A DNA stretch of 21,566 nt. Origin: Acinetobacter sp. N54.MGS-139 (GTDB lineage: Bacteria > Pseudomonadota > Gammaproteobacteria > Burkholderiales > Burkholderiaceae_F). Below the pieces are notes generated by a model. The model was given only the letters and a program-made list of their open reading frames with translations. It was not told the origin of the DNA and did not search any database. A program made the translations under genes and the position numbers. Shown in pieces: positions 21,459 to 21,566 of the stretch. Position 1 is the stretch's first letter. Each line of letters starts with the position of its first letter. The DNA is taken from NCBI GenBank assembly GCA_000980495.1, contig LARN01000033.1, positions 1-21,566 on the forward strand, written 5' to 3'.

Positions 21459-21566
21459 CTAGAAAAAGTTGACTCTTAAGGAGTCAAATAATGCAGTATG
21501 GAACACAAATAGGTTCGCTACTTACACGGGCCGAAACACAAAGGCTTGTCGTCGATTTGTACAAAC
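21450..21566 (+). mobile_element. Probable left end of a second insertion sequence
   Basis: From about 21450 the sequence changes to TGTCTTGTCCTAGAAAAAGT, a TG-initiated terminus-like stretch that breaks the minus-strand reading frame. It is followed within 45 nt by a short-leader ORF with a good Shine-Dalgarno sequence. This is the usual arrangement of an IS: terminal repeat, short leader, transposase start. The other end and the target duplication are outside the window, so the family is not assigned. Confidence 0.45.
21491..21566 (+). CDS. Start of an ORF, possible transposase N-terminus (partial)
   Basis: ATG 21491 follows AAGGAG (21478-21483) at 7 nt and opens a frame that leaves the window after 25 codons (MQYGTQIGSLLTRAETQRLV, then VDLYK). 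The Shine-Dalgarno sequence lies inside a perfect inverted repeat TTGACTC/GAGTCAA (21469-21487) that could limit translation, a feature of some transposase leaders. The helical, basic start would suit a DNA-binding domain, but the family cannot be assigned from 25 residues. Confidence 0.45.
   Translation, partial: MQYGTQIGSLLTRAETQRLVVDLYK

Overview
The window looks like chromosome from an anaerobic, host-associated betaproteobacterium of the Sutterellaceae type (Sutterella/Parasutterella-like). This is inferred from gene content, not from a marker-gene match: a quinone-linked class 2 PyrD, a ThpR, a Tat-exported DmsAB-type molybdoenzyme, a covalent-FMN plus FAD periplasmic reductase, and several multi-[4Fe-4S] proteins together suggest an organism that respires many organic acceptors without oxygen. 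Both ends of the window run into insertion sequences.

Layout. 1-1200: the 3' end of an IS21-family element (end of istA, whole istB, a long hairpin, subterminal repeats). 1327-1674: two identical initiator tRNA-fMet genes on the minus strand, with a clear promoter and terminator. 1888-4268: a BASS-family transporter behind a cluster of palindromes, an unrecognised 184-aa protein, and a zinc-ribbon Nudix hydrolase. 4222-4413: a possible gene remnant on the minus strand. 4431-8045: pyrD, thpR and a membrane-bound cytochrome b/Fe-S oxidoreductase (FadF/EMO type), closely spaced and probably one operon. 8069-12207: an IclR-family regulator, a promoter with repeated CCTAAT/ATTAGG half-sites, then dmsA-like and dmsB-like genes. 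12244-16128 (minus): two tandem KefB/YbaL-type cation:proton antiporters. 16557-18964: psiE and an exported flavoprotein reductase. 19179-21223: a class III-type sirtuin and a 379-aa polyferredoxin. 21252-21566: the 3' remnant of a minus-strand gene that seems to be cut by a second insertion sequence.

How the genes fit together. Three gene sets move electrons: the FadF/EMO-like protein (into or out of the quinone pool), DmsAB (periplasmic terminal reductase) and the FMN/FAD reductase (periplasmic fumarate/urocanate-type reductase). The polyferredoxin may be an accessory electron carrier or maturation factor for such enzymes. The sirtuin could reverse acyl-lysine marks, and the antiporters and PsiE are membrane or stress functions.

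The strongest anomaly is an in-frame TAA (9258-9260) that separates the Tat signal peptide of the DmsA-like subunit from an otherwise intact catalytic protein. The only nearby downstream start (GTG 9300) would lose both the signal and the first Fe-S cysteine. No DmsC anchor gene is present. I did not find a convincing previously undescribed multi-gene system. The most unusual non-coding signals are the palindrome cluster before the BASS transporter, the half-site array before dmsA, and the hairpin overlapping the sirtuin ribosome binding site.
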